Source: Paulownia fortunei | Taxonomy: Eukaryota; Streptophyta; Magnoliopsida; Lamiales; Paulowniaceae | Assembly (NCBI GenBank): GCA_019321725.1 | Contig: CM033113.1 | Span: forward strand, 13,764,001 to 13,828,000 | Direction: 5' to 3' | Length of the DNA stretch: 64,000 nucleotides | Shown: positions 11,750 to 23,769 of the stretch, piece after piece | How positions within the stretch are numbered: the stretch's first letter is position 1 | How the letters are laid out: the number at the start of each line of letters is the position of its first letter | Position numbers and translations under genes: made by a program | Notes under the pieces: model-generated | What the model was told of the DNA's origin: nothing | The model's input: only the letters and a program-made list of their open reading frames with translations | Database searches by the model: none

Positions 11750-11996
11750 GGCATGGCTGGAAGACTATGGAGTTGATGACCTTAGAGTTAATGTTCCAGC
11801 TCTATTAATTATGGGAGAGAGAGATTATGCCTTGAAATTCGGAAGATTTGACCATTACATAAGAAGTGGAATGGTCAAGAACTATGTTCCTGATTTAGAA
11901 ATCACCTTCCTGCCTCAAGGAACCCATTTTGCTCAGGAGCAGTATACTGATGAGTTGAACAAGCTCCTCATCACCTTACTGAACGAGCATTCATGA
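11750..11996 (+). pseudogene. Epoxide hydrolase, last exon (open, with stop codon)
   Basis: The acceptor GTCTGTGCAG precedes 11750. The phase joins to the previous exon as VPYR|AWLEDYGVDDLRVNVP. VPALLIMGERDYALKF carries the charge-relay Asp (codon 11823-11825), and LPQGTHFAQEQ carries the catalytic His (codon 11925-11927). The frame ends ...LLNEHS with TGA at 11994-11996, a normal C-terminus for plant soluble epoxide hydrolases of about 315 residues. This exon looks functional by itself. As its 5' half is broken and 6.7 kb away, it is at best the 3' end of a dead gene. Confidence 0.9.
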
Positions 11997-12357
11997 GCAC
12001 CAGATAGTTGCAATTTCTAGATATCCTTGCAAATATAATAATGTTATGTTTTGTTTAGTTCATGCTTTCAAGTATTACCTTTGTATTCTTGTATAAATCA
12101 CTCTACTGGCAATATTTTTCTTCAGTCACTTCACGCACAGGCTGCTCACTCTTTGAGCAGAAATCACAACCTTGGGAAATATGCTACTGAAAGCCACTAG
12201 GGTCCACGTTCTTGCATCTCTGGCAATTGTATTTTAATGTTCAGACTAACATGTCAACGTTTCTTTTTCTGTCTGTCTCAGTGCATTATTAATAGATAAT
12301 TTAGCTTACAACATGGAATTAGTCGGTTCAATTAAAAATTGGAGTCTGTTCTATTAG
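11997..12357. other. Epoxide hydrolase 3' flank
   Basis: Presumed 3' untranslated and downstream DNA of the broken gene. AATATAATAATG near 12030 could serve as a near-upstream polyadenylation element. Nothing else is recognisable before a copia LTR fragment starts at 12358. Confidence 0.4.
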
Positions 12358-12895
12358 TGTAGTGCCCAATGTATCTAAATTGTGCGTTTTTTATATTTTT
12401 ATATTTATAAAAATAAATTTTTTTAAATTATATTAATAAAATTGTCAAATTTCTTTATTTTTGAATTATATATAGTAATTACATAAAGTTTCTAAACCAA
12501 ATTTAACTATGAGGTATGGTCACGCATTTGACGGTGATCATAGAATATACATCTATGGTTTTCATCGAGGGCTTTTTGAGATGGAAGATCGAATAGCCCA
12601 ATAAACTCACGCATACGATGTATGCTCGCGTAAGGAGAATGTCTCGATCCATGCACATTGGCGTAGTGATGCTAGCGAATGTGTGCAGGTGTTTGTTAGA
12701 GAACAAGTACACTGAACAAGCCTACTAGAAATTTTTAATTGAAAATGTTATTTGTCAAAATATGAATTTTTATGTTACGATAGTACACAATTAGTCCTTG
12801 GACTTGAAGCATCATATTAGCCTTGTGCGTCGTATTCTATTTTGAAGTATATTCTGATTATCTGGCAAATACAAAGGGGGTACGTTGGATGTTGT
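12358..12895 (+). repeat. CL1a: 5' part of a long copia LTR, plus orientation
   Basis: It starts TGTAGTGCCCAATG, like the 5' ends of the other CL LTRs. From 12500 it matches the first ~550 bp of the LTR at 54947: GGTATGGTCACGC, CGCATACGATG, GAACAAGTACACTGAAC, TTAGTCCTTGGACTTGAAGC, GTACGTTGGATGTTG. It stops at about 12895, where the same LTR family resumes in the opposite orientation. Confidence 0.7.
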
Positions 12896-14420
12896 AATTA
12901 TTGGGTTTGCGTGATCGTAGGGTATGCACAACAAAAAATTAAATTTTTTAAAAATATCATTTCAGAACAATTATGGCAGTATCCTGGATCCGATGCGATT
13001 TATAACGATCTCATAATTTTCAACGGTTGTAGTAAAACAATTAAAATTTTGACTTATACCTTTCTATGCACTTCGATTATCGTAAGGCTTGAAGTAATCA
13101 ATTGCTAGCCCCTTTTATGAATTTGGTTCACAGAGATCCACGTGTCTCCCCTCTAAAGTGGTCTACACTTTGAGCAAGAATACAAAATTAAAATTCCACT
13201 AGCAGTTTTGACTTTTTTTCTAACCTAGTTTATAGAGTGTGTATAGAGAATATTAATTCTTATTATCAACTTGTGATAAAAGAATTAATAAAAGATGGAA
13301 TTTTTAGTGGGAAAAATGATGAATGAAGAAAATATTTTATCTCCTTAATATTTCTTTAATGATAGAAAATTAAAGGCTAAAATTCTCCAACAATTTTCGG
13401 CCATATGGTGCTTAAATAGAGGACTCAAAATTTCAAGAGTCCCACTTTTGGTATTTTGTGTATCCTTTTGATTGGTTGGAATATATTTTTGATTTATTCA
13501 AACTTCTTCTAACTTTATCCCTTTCATATCTTTTAAAGATATTTTAGGTTTCCCAAAAATTCTGAACTCTTGACTTTCCATTCTTTTTCAACCACCTTGA
13601 TGGGCATCTCTTAATGAGCCTTTATCAATTAGGCTTGGACTTAAAATTAAATTTCACAATTAATTTAATTAATTATCTTATTCCAAATTTAATTAATTAA
13701 TTTCTTCTAGCCCACCTAATCAAATTAGGTCCAATTAAATAATTTAATTATTTAATTGAGTAAATTAATTTATGGACTACACAATTATTTTGATTCAATC
13801 AACTAATTGTTTCACTCGAATTAGGTTTCCTAATCTTATTAGGTTAAATTAAATAATTCAATTATTTAATTGAATAATTAATTCAACTTCATGAATTAGT
13901 TTAAGCCCTAATTAATTAATATCCATTAATTAATTAGATCTAACCCCTTAGATCAATTCCTAAATTAGAAATATTTTTTAAATTGTGTGTGACCCTTTAG
14001 GTTCACAACTAAACTAGCAGTGGGCTTGCAACACTTGCAACTTATGAACAATAAAAATTATTCTGATTAATTAATTAATCCTCTTGAAATTAACTCTTTA
14101 ATTTCAAGAACTTCACAAGTCATGGAAAACACCTAACAAGTATGTCATGACTACCTACACTTAGGTGAAATAGCGAGTGAACCTATTTCAGTTACGAGTA
14201 TCATACACGTAAGATCTTCCATCAACTAATCTCCCAATTGTAGTATAGGGCATGGATTAATAGTCGAACCTCTAATTGCTAAATAACTATGATTCCATTT
14301 CAAATTTCAATGACTCATGATGAATCATTAAAAAAAAAACTCCGTCTAACATTCATTCTGCCTTGGCCAAGGACTTCAGTATGCACATTAAGTTAACTAC
14401 TATAAAGACAAGTGATTAAA
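12896..14420 (-). repeat. CL1b: remainder of the long copia LTR, inverted
   Basis: It starts TTATTGGGTTTGCG, the reverse of a CL LTR 3' end, and then follows CL8 (57879-60159) in order: poly-purine/AT leader, GGATCCACGTGTCTCC, CCACTAGCAGTT, runs of TTAATTAATT, GTTCACAACTAAACTAGCAG, CACCTAACAAGTATGTCATGAC, TTTCAGTTACGAGTA and TTGGCCAAGG, fading out around 14400. It covers the part of the LTR that CL1a lacks. Confidence 0.65.
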
Positions 14421-16036
14421 AGATCAGAATAAAACAAAGTAATATTTATTAAACATTTTACAATAAATTAGTCTAAATATAATTTTTTAAAATATTATTA
14501 TATTACATTGTTCTAGCAGTGCATTGTATATGGTCACACAAGCTCAACATTGGTAAATATATTTTTTAACCACTGGTACTTAATTTTTTCAATCAATGTA
14601 ACCTTCATAGTTAATTAAGAGAAACACATTTAACCTCAAGTAAATTAAATTATTTCTTTAAAACAGGAATATAATGACAATATAATTTAAAATTACTACT
14701 TGTTAACTTAAAAACTGTAAAGTTTAATCTTATCCATTCACCTACTTATTTCTCTTGTCTATATCCATTTCTCTTCGTCAACTCTCTAACAATGATACAT
14801 AATTAAAAAATCATTGAGACAGCAAATATATATAATGTATAACCTTTGAAAGGTTTTCATTGGAACTTTCTTTCCTGATCAATAGGTTGTCAGGTCTAAC
14901 TAAAAGGACGGGTTTGCAGTGCTATCTTGAGAAAGCGAGATGGGTTTTTATTAACAATCGTAAACATTTTATCATTAGCATTAAATTTATAATGCATTAT
15001 AAACAAAAAAACTTTTAAAAGTAAAAATCATTTTGGTACCCGAATCTTTTTAATAATGTTAATTTGATAGTTGAATTTTCACATATGTTTTAAATGATAT
15101 CCAAGTTTCACCATAAAATGTTAAATTAATAGAATGTAGTCCATATAGTTTTTCTTTTAAATTTCTTTTGATGACACTTTTTAATCTATTTACTTCAAAT
15201 TCTTTTTTCAATTTTGCAGATTATATGTCATCCAGTTAAATTAAATGCTATCATATGTTTAATATATATTGAAAATTCTCTAATAATATACCTCCATATA
15301 AGTAAGACATAAAAAGATTATGAAATAGAAGAGATCGAAATTAAAATATATTTGAAGAAAAGCAATAATTTAAAATTAAAATATATGTTATGAGATTTAA
15401 ACATTAATTTTTGAAAGTCATATTAAATATTCATTAATAATGAGTTTTTTAGTCTTTTTGTTATTTTAAAACTTTTTAGGATTTTTAATCTTAATGGTTA
15501 GGCCTAATTAAAACAAAACCTAGAAAGAAAATCTAATGAAAGCAAAATAAATATTTATCTTATTCTTTCTATTATTTTTTTTAAATCTCAACCATTATAA
15601 ATAAAATTGGAAATCTCAAATCAAAAAATTTAATTTCAAAGTTATTGTTTCCGTCAAGGTGTATTTTAATTTATTAATAGCTATGCATATTTCTATTTTT
15701 AAAATATGATTATTGGTTGTTACTCAATTTAGTATTTATATTATCATAGTGATAGAATTTATTTTAATCAACTGAATGTATTGTAAAAGATTATATAGAT
15801 AATTAAAATGAAACTAGGGTTAAAAAGTGTATATTCGTGACTATAAGAAGTTTTAAATGAAGAATTTAATAGAGTCAGTCCAATATATGCCAATTTAATA
15901 TTTATCGCAAAATTCAGGTACTAATTAGAGCATCATAAAAATTTATGTATCACATTCGGATAAATGAAAAACTTGAGTACTAAAATAATTTTTATTCTAA
16001 CATTTTAATAAAATCTTAATTATTATGAGAGATTAT
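14421..16036. other. AT-rich stretch without recognisable genes
   Basis: No open frame with a recognisable domain, no LTR signature and no tandem array was found. The composition is strongly AT-rich with many homopolymer runs. It may be old, unrecognisable repeat DNA. Confidence 0.4.
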
Positions 16037-17182
16037 TGTTAGAGTAGTATCCGACATGCCAATTACTAGCTGCTTTTATACTTTTGCTATGAACAGTCTT
16101 ATTCAAAATATATTAAGAAAGTTGACACTTTTCTATCTTCAATTGCGTTTAGTTAATTAGATAAAGTCCATTGATCATACATAACTATGGGGTATGCTCA
16201 CGCATATAATGTACGATCAAAGAATATACCTCTATAGCTTTTATCTTAAATTCATTCCTAGTCTAGGTTTTAATGAGAAGGGATATTGATAAGTCTAATA
16301 AATTCGCGCATACGATGCAGGCTCGAAAGGAGGATATCTCGCTCCATAGGCATTAATAGGGTAATTCTAGTGCATGTGTGCGGGTGCTTGTTAAGGAACA
16401 AGTACATCGAACAGGCTTACTGAAAATTCTTAATTGGAAATGTTGTTTGTTGAATTAGAATTTTCTAGTTATAATAGTGTAATAATTAGTCCTTAAACTT
16501 GAAGCACTATGGTAATCTTGCACATGACATGTTGCACTTTGATGTATTTTTCAATTGTATGATAATCATAACGAGTTAAAATTGGGTGTAACATCTTAAT
16601 GTATAGAGGTTAAATGAGTGGCCAATAAAGATCAGTCACCTATCCAGTAGAATAGGTAAATCTCCTATGTTTTCATAGTATATGAACCCGAAGATTTTAG
16701 CCAAAGTAGGACAAATATTAGACGAGGGCTCATAACATAAAATAGAATCATAGTTGTTAAATCAAAATAGAATTTTGACTAATAATATATGCCTATGCTG
16801 AATCGGGAGATTACTTGATAAAATGATTATATTTGAATGGTACTCGTAATAAAAATAAGTTTGCTTGCTAAGGCTAGATTGACATGATACACTGCTACGT
16901 GCTTCTCATGGCTCGTGTGGTTATGGGAATTAAGGATTTAATTCCAAGATGATTAATTAATTAGATTAATTAAATAGAATAATGATTTATTCACCTAAGT
17001 TGTAAAAGTTGTATGCCCATTGCTAGCTTAGTTGTAAACCTAAAGGGTTACACACAAATCGGGATAGTCCATTTCTAATTTAGAAAGTACCAAAGGAGTT
17101 GGATTAAGTTAATTAATATCGAATTAATTTAAAGTTTTATATTAATCCATTCAATTAAATAATAAAAATTATTTAATTGAAT
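16037..17182 (+). repeat. CL2: long copia LTR, plus orientation, 3' truncated
   Basis: It starts TGTTAGAGTAGTATCCGACATGCC, close to the reverse of the CL4 right end. From 16150 it follows the CL order: AGATAAAGTCC, GGGGTATGCTCACGC, CGCGCATACGATGCAG, GGAACAAGTAC, AATTAGTCC, GGTGTAACATC, then TTAATTAATT-type runs. It stops near 17182, where a Tat-type LTR appears to begin, so the gypsy LTR probably inserted into or truncated it. Confidence 0.7.
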
Positions 17183-17588
17183 TGATGAGCCTTGGGCCCA
17201 AAATAGTCCCAAGAGGCTAAGTTCAAAAGGACCGTCTGCAATATAGGTTGGATCAATGACAATACCGAATAGGCCAAGTTTATGTGGTCAACAAGATAAC
17301 AGACAAATTGGACCATAATGTTTAGGCTTAGCCCACTGAGGCTATAAGGCATAATTGTATCGATTATTAAATACCCCCACCTTTTATTATTAAAAGATAC
17401 ACAATTAATTATGCACTTATATGGTCTTAATATTTTTGGCTTACATCTATCTATTATGAAATTGACTTGAGCATCGAAGGGTTTTTGTCGAGTAAACCCC
17501 CGGTACTCCTAATAACTTTTTATGATGCAGATCTACTCAACAAACCGAGGTTAGTAGGAGTATTACTTAAAGGAGTGATACCACATCA
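17183..17588 (+). repeat. Tat-type gypsy 5' LTR (probable)
   Basis: This is the segment between the CL2 break and the PBS. It starts TGATGAGCCTTGGG and ends CCACATCA, giving TG...CA ends just 3 bp before the PBS. It is short (about 406 bp). The right boundary is well supported by the PBS; the left one is an estimate. Confidence 0.55.
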
Positions 17589-17591
17589 TTC

Positions 17592-17609
17592 TGGCACCGT
17601 CTGTAGGAA
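17592..17609 (+). other. Primer binding site of the Tat-type gypsy
   Basis: TGGCACCGTCTGTAGGAA is one or two substitutions from the TGGCGCCGTCTGTGGGAA start typical of Tat/Retand-like plant gypsy elements. It lies directly between the LTR and gag. Confidence 0.75.
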
Positions 17610-17625
17610 ATTCACTATCTAATCA

Positions 17626-19206
17626 TTGAGAATGCGGTCGAGATCTAGAGCCCTAAGAGCAGCCAGCACCCAAAGCGACTCCCTTACTGGGGGTGCTCGG
17701 GGCAATGGAGGCATTTTCCCTACTAAAGGTGTCCATTGTGCTAGAGACAACCAACGTCCACCTCTAGCTAACCCAAGAGATATGTCTTTTCCTTCTCAGG
17801 GGGAGCTGGTATTACACATGACCCAAGAAGCATTGAGGATCATGATTGAACAGGTGACAGCCTACGCAGCTACGAAGTAGTTACCCAATCCTTACTAACT
17901 AGTATAGAGAGGAGCCTCTTCAGCCACCTCGCATAGACCAAGACCCCGCTCTAGCTCTTGAAGGACTTGAGCAGAGACATGAAGTGACAAGGTAAAGTGC
18001 TTCTAACCAACATAAAGAAGAACCCCCTCAATTATCTCATCGAAGCTAAGATTCAGCTCCAGCTCCCAAAAGGATTGAGGTGAGGCATGAAGCCCTACGA
18101 CTCAGAGCAATCAACACTCACGAGAATACGATCAGCCATGTATCCCCGCTCAAACACCATATAAAGCAATGAAGGGAGACCAAGACGATATATACCATGG
18201 CATCTGTTCACCCAACAGGCTCATGCGACCAAAAGGAGAATTGTCTCCCATTGGCGATAGCATCCCTTGAGCAAAGCCCATTCTCCACCCTATCTTAGCT
18301 GAGTCTCTACCGACTGGAGTCAAGATAGCTAAACTCACCAAATTTGATGGAACTAGTGATCTATAAGAGCGCCTCAACAAGTTCTACACCAAAGCAGACT
18401 TGTATAACCTGAGTGACATAGCGTATTGTAAGATTTTTCAGACTACCTTGTAAAAGAGGGAATAAGTCTTGAATAGCTTACACAATGATTCTTACACCAG
18501 TTCTCCATTAACTGTAAGTACCCAAAGATGGCGGCGTACTTTTTCACAATCACCCAAAAGGATGAGGAGCCCCTCTACGAGTTCGTACAATGCTTCGTTA
18601 AGGTGGTGCATGAGGTTCCCATATAAACCAAAAGCTTCTTGCTAGCATCATGCAACAAAACCTTCATCAAGAAATTAATTTTTGGGAGACCCCTAACTAT
18701 GATAGAGGAGCTCGTAGCCAGAGTAGAGAAGTATATCCAAGTGGAGGAGACTACTGGGATAAGTGCTCGTAGAAAGAGAAAGCACAATGAAGAAGAAAGA
18801 GTTGAGGCAAAGAGGAACGAAAAGTGAAGGCATGGACTACCATTAGGCTACAGTCATTTTGCTTTCCTCAATGTTAGATTATCGAATATATTGGTGGTTG
18901 CTGAGCAGCATGGGTTAGTTCAACCACCCCAGCCAATGAGAGAAAATCCCAAGCGGATGAAATTTGATAAGTATTATCGCTTCTACTAGGACTATGGGCA
19001 TACAACAGACGAGTGCTACCACTTGAAGAATGAGGTCGAGGGGCTCATCCAGAATAACTATCTAACAGAGTGCATTGATAAAGCTAAAGACAACCATCAT
19101 CACTCCAAGTCTAGTACCCCAAGACCTCATAACTTATCCAGGGGACATCCCAACGGAGGCAAGAAGAAGTATGATGATGATAATTTCCTAATCTTATACA
19201 TCGACA
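17626..19206 (+). pseudogene. Tat-type gypsy gag (broken)
   Basis: The reading starts MRMRSRSRALRAASTQSD at 17626 and continues across stops and frame changes. Typical Tat/Retand gag landmarks follow: the capsid start KIAKLTKFDGTSDL near 18325, ERLNKFYTKADLYNLSD near 18370, TMIEELVARVEKYIQVEE near 18700, and GISARRKRKHNEEERVEAKR near 18760. DYGHTTDECYHLKNEVEGLI near 18990-19050 is the zinc-knuckle-like linker before protease. At least eight stops or frameshifts interrupt it. Gag would coat the element's RNA in virus-like particles. No protease or pol follows: the sequence runs straight into an inverted OTA LTR at about 19207. Confidence 0.82.
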
Positions 19207-20218
19207 ATCTCATTAATGACCAAATAATTAAGATACAATACTAAGCAAGACACCACAAACAAGATGAATAACTTGAACTAATATTGTTTGGAATTCAAAA
19301 TATAGGATCAAATAAGGTTACATCATCATCTAGAAAGAAAAGTTTAATTCATCATATACAAATAAAACTTCAAGAAATATATAAGAAAGAACATGGAAAT
19401 TGTTTAGCAATTTTTGAAGTGAGATGAATGGTTGAATCTCTTCTTGTCTCAAATAATGGCTTCCTTGTCTTCAAGAATGACTCTCTTTCTCTCAACAATG
19501 GCTCTCTCTATTTAGTAGCACCTTCTTCTGTCCAGAATACCTTTTCACGTCCAAGCATATATTTGGAGGCTCTTTGGGGTCCTTAAAATCAGATGGGAGA
19601 TGCCCTAAAGAGGGTAAAAAATCCATTTTGCCCCTTTTATCCACAAGGCACCTCACAGGCGCTAACTGGATAGCTAGACGCTGAACATTTTGTCCAAAAC
19701 CAATTTCTAAAGTGTTTGCAGCCGTTTTCAATTGATTTTTTACCACTTTCTAGGTATCTTTATAAGAATTATATCCCTATCTCTAAGCCATCTATATCTT
19801 CATAAATATTCTCAATAGGACATCTTTGGAGAATGTTATGCCTACAAAACCAAGATATGTCATACTAAAAATTTTAAGTCTAGTATTGACTCTTGAACTC
19901 AATGTCTCTCATTGAAATCATAGGCATTGGATTTTTTTGTAAAGATAAACATTGTAGATCTGTCTCTGGGCTTTCTAATAGATCAAGAATTAAGTCAATA
20001 TGATATTAGAGCAAAAACTTATGATTAAAATACAAACACTGCCATCAATATCAGCATAATACGGGGTTTTTTCAAAATTTCAACCAAGTTTTTGTTTCTT
20101 TCCATTGTCTTCTCATTTTACCATTACCTATAGGATTTCAAACTGAATGCATAAAAAGTAATATAACTAAATGTTAATAAAAATATATATGAATTGTTGG
20201 TATAAAATCAACTTATTA
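19207..20218 (-). repeat. Gypsy-1 3' LTR, truncated
   Basis: On the minus strand it starts TAATAAGTTGATTTTATACC (the plus element has TGATAAGTTGG). It then matches 26798-27690 in order, including TTTCTTTCCATTTTC-type and GACATCGATGG-type landmarks, up to GTCATTAATGAG at the left end. The LTR's last ~400 bp (including the GACACTCGAGAGAGGG repeats of the other copy) are absent. Confidence 0.8.
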
Positions 20219-20232
20219 AATACCCCCAAACT
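20219..20232 (-). other. Gypsy-1 terminal polypurine tract
   Basis: The minus strand reads AAGTTTGGGGGTATTT directly before the LTR start, as expected for the second-strand primer. Confidence 0.7.
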
Positions 20233-21738
20233 TGAAGTTTTACTTGTCCTCAAGCATCAAATATGAATTCTCAATAACAACCCCTCTGTGAATTAGGTAA
20301 CGAAAGTCAAGAAAGATTTTTCTAACATCTCATCTCAAAAGATTAGAAAAATATACCAAGTTTACATGTTTACATGTTAACATGTATATTGGTTTCACTT
20401 AACTTCTTGGTCTTGTGTGTGTGAGTATGAAACTAGTAGTTTATCAACTTTCATTTACCATTTAGATAGGTTTACAAAGACAACTATTCATATTTGATCC
20501 ACTTTTGAAGTGCTTACCAAACTTCATAGGCTTGTTTTTCACATTAGTCTCTACTAATATAGGTAGATCATATCATCAAATATCAAAAGGACTTCCAAAA
20601 CTTGTATTATTTATGAATGAGAACCAACTTCTTCATCAATCCCTTTATTTTTTTTATTAAACATCATATTTTTCTTCTTTTTGATATTAGATTACCCACA
20701 AACTTATTTCTTTTGTTGTATGCAACGGGGGTCTATTTGTTTTAAGGAGTTCAAATCATACACCTTAATTCATAATCTCTTCATTTTCATCCTTTTTCAA
20801 TCTTTTCTTCTCTTTATTTTCATTTTTTTAATACATTAATTTATTCAAAAATGATTGTATAAATGAGAAGAAAAAGGGTAGAATATTGAATTTTTTTTCC
20901 ATAAAACTCGATATTGTGTATAGGGTATCAAAAGAATTACTTCAATAGGCTCAAGAGGGGATACTAGGGAATAATTTAAGTATATGTTGGTTTCAAAGGC
21001 TCAAACTGTCCAAAAATAGCCTAAACTTTGCAAACAAGTTCTATGCCACTAGGATTTCACTTTGACTATGCCACCTAGGATTTCGCCTGGACTTGTGATC
21101 GAACAAGTTCTAAAGGTTGTGGGATCATTAAGAAAATAATTAGATCTTATAAACTGTCTCTAAATAATTAAATGTAACTCAACAAACTACTTAGTGCATC
21201 AAGATTCACAAGATCTCAGAGTAAATAAAATAATTTTTTGATGTTTAGACACGTAACTAACATGCTTATTCTAATATTCACTATTTTTAAAAAACATGCA
21301 CTTAGTTCATCACTAAACTTGACAATCAATAAATTAAACAAGTCAATGAACCAAACTTAACAAGCTACCAACAAGCATTAAACGTCTCAAGTAACAAGCA
21401 ACTATCCTAACCCCCCCCCCCAAACTTAATATAAGAATTATCCTCAATGATTGAAAAAATTATAAAATAAGAGGACTTTCTTGAAAATGGGTGGTGTTCT
21501 TTCGGAATTAAAATATTTTTTTTTGTATTTTCAGCATTTAGCCTACAAAAATGAGTAAAAATCAAGCAATAATCATCATGATATAAAAAACATAAGAATA
21601 ACAAGAAATAGAACAATACACACAAAGCAAGAAAAAAGAACTTTGGTTGCCTCTTGAGAAGTACTTTGTTTAAAGTCTTTAGCTAGACTGAAACCAAATA
21701 TCTTATGTTGCTTCTTCAAGTGGAAGATTAGACATCTT
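20233..21738 (-). other. Gypsy-1 non-coding 3' region with internal polypurine tract
   Basis: Between integrase and the terminal polypurine tract lies about 1.5 kb without coding signals. At 21411-21425 the minus strand reads TTAAGTTTGGGGGGGGGGG after TTGAGGATAATTC. This is the 'ACATTGAGGACAATG...TTTAAGTTTGGGGG' motif type that follows pol in OTA elements. No captured gene is visible here, unlike in the related element at 30709-35792. Confidence 0.6.
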
Positions 21739-23040
21739 TCAAATTTTATTTTTGTAATAATGTTTCAACCTTTGTCTATTAACACAAAATAATATGCCAT
21801 CCTTACCTTTGAGCTCAACTGCCCCAAATGAAAATGTCTTGTTGATACCAGACCATCTAGATTTTAATTCCCCCCAAAAAAGTTTTAATCTAGAATTTAA
21901 AAACAACACAAGTTGTCCAGGTAAAAATTCCCTTCTCAAGATCATTTTGTCATGCTATTATTTTGTTTTTTCTTTATAGATTTTAGCATTTTCATAGGCA
22001 TCAAGCTTAAAATCCTCCATTTCATTAAGTTACAATAATCTTTTTTCTCCAATGGCCTTTGTATCAAAATTTATTATTGTACATCCCAATATACTCTATG
22101 TTCTAGCTCAACGGGGAGGTGACAAGCTTTTTCATAAACTAATCGAAAAGAAGACATACCTATAGGAGTTTTATATACTGTGCGGAATGCCTATAATGTA
22201 TCATCAAGCTTATGTGTCAATCCTTTCGTTAATGCTTATTGTTTTCTCAAAGATTTACTTCACTTCCCGATTTGAGATTTTGGCTTGTCCATTTGATTGA
22301 GGATGATATCCAAGAGCTACCTTGTGTCTTATACCGTACTTAGCCAAAAGGTTATTAAACATTTTATTATCAAAATAAGAACCTTCATCACTTACAATTA
22401 CTCTAGGTGTGCCAAAACGAGTGAAAATATATTATGTAAGAATTTAAGCACTACCTTGGCATCATTAGCAGGTGTGGCAATTGCTTTTATCCTCTTTGAA
22501 ACATAATCCACGATAAGAAAAATGTATGATCGACCATTTGATGGAGAAAATGGTCCTATGAAGTCAATTCTCCAAACATCAAAGAGTTCAAATTCCATCA
22601 TGTTTATCAAAGGAAGCTCATGGCGTATAGTAATTATTCCAGCCCTTTTACACCAGTCATATGTCTGTACTAAAGCATAACAATCCTTAAACAGAGTTGG
22701 CCAATAAAAACCAAATTGCAATACGTTAAAAGTTGTCCTTGTAGGCCCAAAATGACCACCACATAGGGATGAATGACAATGCTTTAGAATTTCATTTGTT
22801 TTCTCCATTGAAATGCATCTCCAAATCACAGAATTTAAATTTCTTTTGAAGAGCAATGGATCATCCTAGAGATATGATTTCACATCATGTAAGAATTTTT
22901 TCTTTTGATGATATTGAGGCCCAGAGCTAATAATCCACTTGCAAGATAATTCACAAAATCTGCATACTAAGGTAAATTATCTTTGATTGCCAAAATAAAC
23001 TCATTTGGGAAAAATTCTTTAATTGATCCTTCAAAGTTCT
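21739..23040 (-). pseudogene. Gypsy-1 integrase
   Basis: The longest open piece is 22398-22856 (152 codons). It contains the zinc-binding part (LKHCHSSLCGGHFGPTRTTF ... CKRAG) and the start of the catalytic core (VWRIDFIGPF, IVDYVSKRIKAI). Upstream of it IKDNLP-YADFVNYL can be read, and downstream, across frame breaks, [15 protein letters not shown] and HPQSNGQ-like residues. The C-terminal segment 21739-21945 has LFWGELKSRWSG and NRQRLKHYY. Integrase inserts the cDNA into the host genome; this copy has several breaks and is inactive. Confidence 0.85.
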
Positions 23041-23769
23041 CATTTTTCTACTCCAACCTCGAATTGTGATCGGTCACCATATTTTCACTTCTTTTCTTAT
23101 CTTTGATTTCAAGATCAAATTCTTGAAGGAGTATCCACCAAATTAGCCTTGGTTTTGCATCTTTTTTAGTAAAGAGGTACCTAATAGCAGCATGATCGGT
23201 ACACACTATCACCTTGGTACCTATAAGATAAGCACAAATGTTATCAAATGCAAAAATAATGGCTAATATTTCTTTTTTAGTGATGGTGTAATTTTGTTGG
23301 GCATCATCAAATGTTCGACTTGTATAGTAAATAACCTTAAAAATTTTATCCCTTATTTATCCTAACACCGCTCCAACTGCATAATCACTAGAATCACACA
23401 TAATCTTAAATGGTTGGGTCCAATCTAGTACCACTATAATAGGAGTTGAAATGAGAGCCTTCTTGATATGATCAAAGGTGTGTAGGTAATCATAATTAAA
23501 ATAAAATAGCTTATCTTTTTCCAAAAGATTGCACAAAGGTTTTACAATATTTTAAAAATCTTTAATGAATCTTCTATAAAACCCGGCATACCCCAAAAAA
23601 CTAAAAATACTTTCACATTGATTGGTGATGGAAGTTTTTCAATAGTAACAATTTTTGCTTGGTCTACCTTAAGTCCTTCGGAGGACACTCGATGACGTAA
23701 AATAATACCTTCTTTTGCCATAAAGTGGCATTTTTCCCAATTTAAAACAAGGTTAGTCTCCTCACATCT
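23041..23769 (-). pseudogene. Gypsy-1 RT C-terminal part and RNase H
   Basis: With several frame changes the minus strand reads CEETNLVLNWEKCHFMAKEG near 23750, VDQAKIVTIEKLPSP near 23650, then RNase H pieces including [20 protein letters not shown] near 23130. These are the thumb/connection and RNase H of OTA gypsy pol. Coding is heavily disrupted. Confidence 0.78.

Noticed and set aside
17626..19245. Host arginine/lysine-rich nuclear protein
   Set aside because: The order of motifs (KFDGTSDL, RLNKFYTKADLY, ISARRKRKHNEEERVEA, DYGHTTDECYHLKNEVE) is that of Tat-type gypsy gag, and a matching PBS lies just upstream.
21411..21425. Poly-C run as a telomere or sequencing artefact
   Set aside because: On the minus strand it is the TTAAGTTTGGGGG motif that follows pol in OTA elements, so it is an element polypurine tract.
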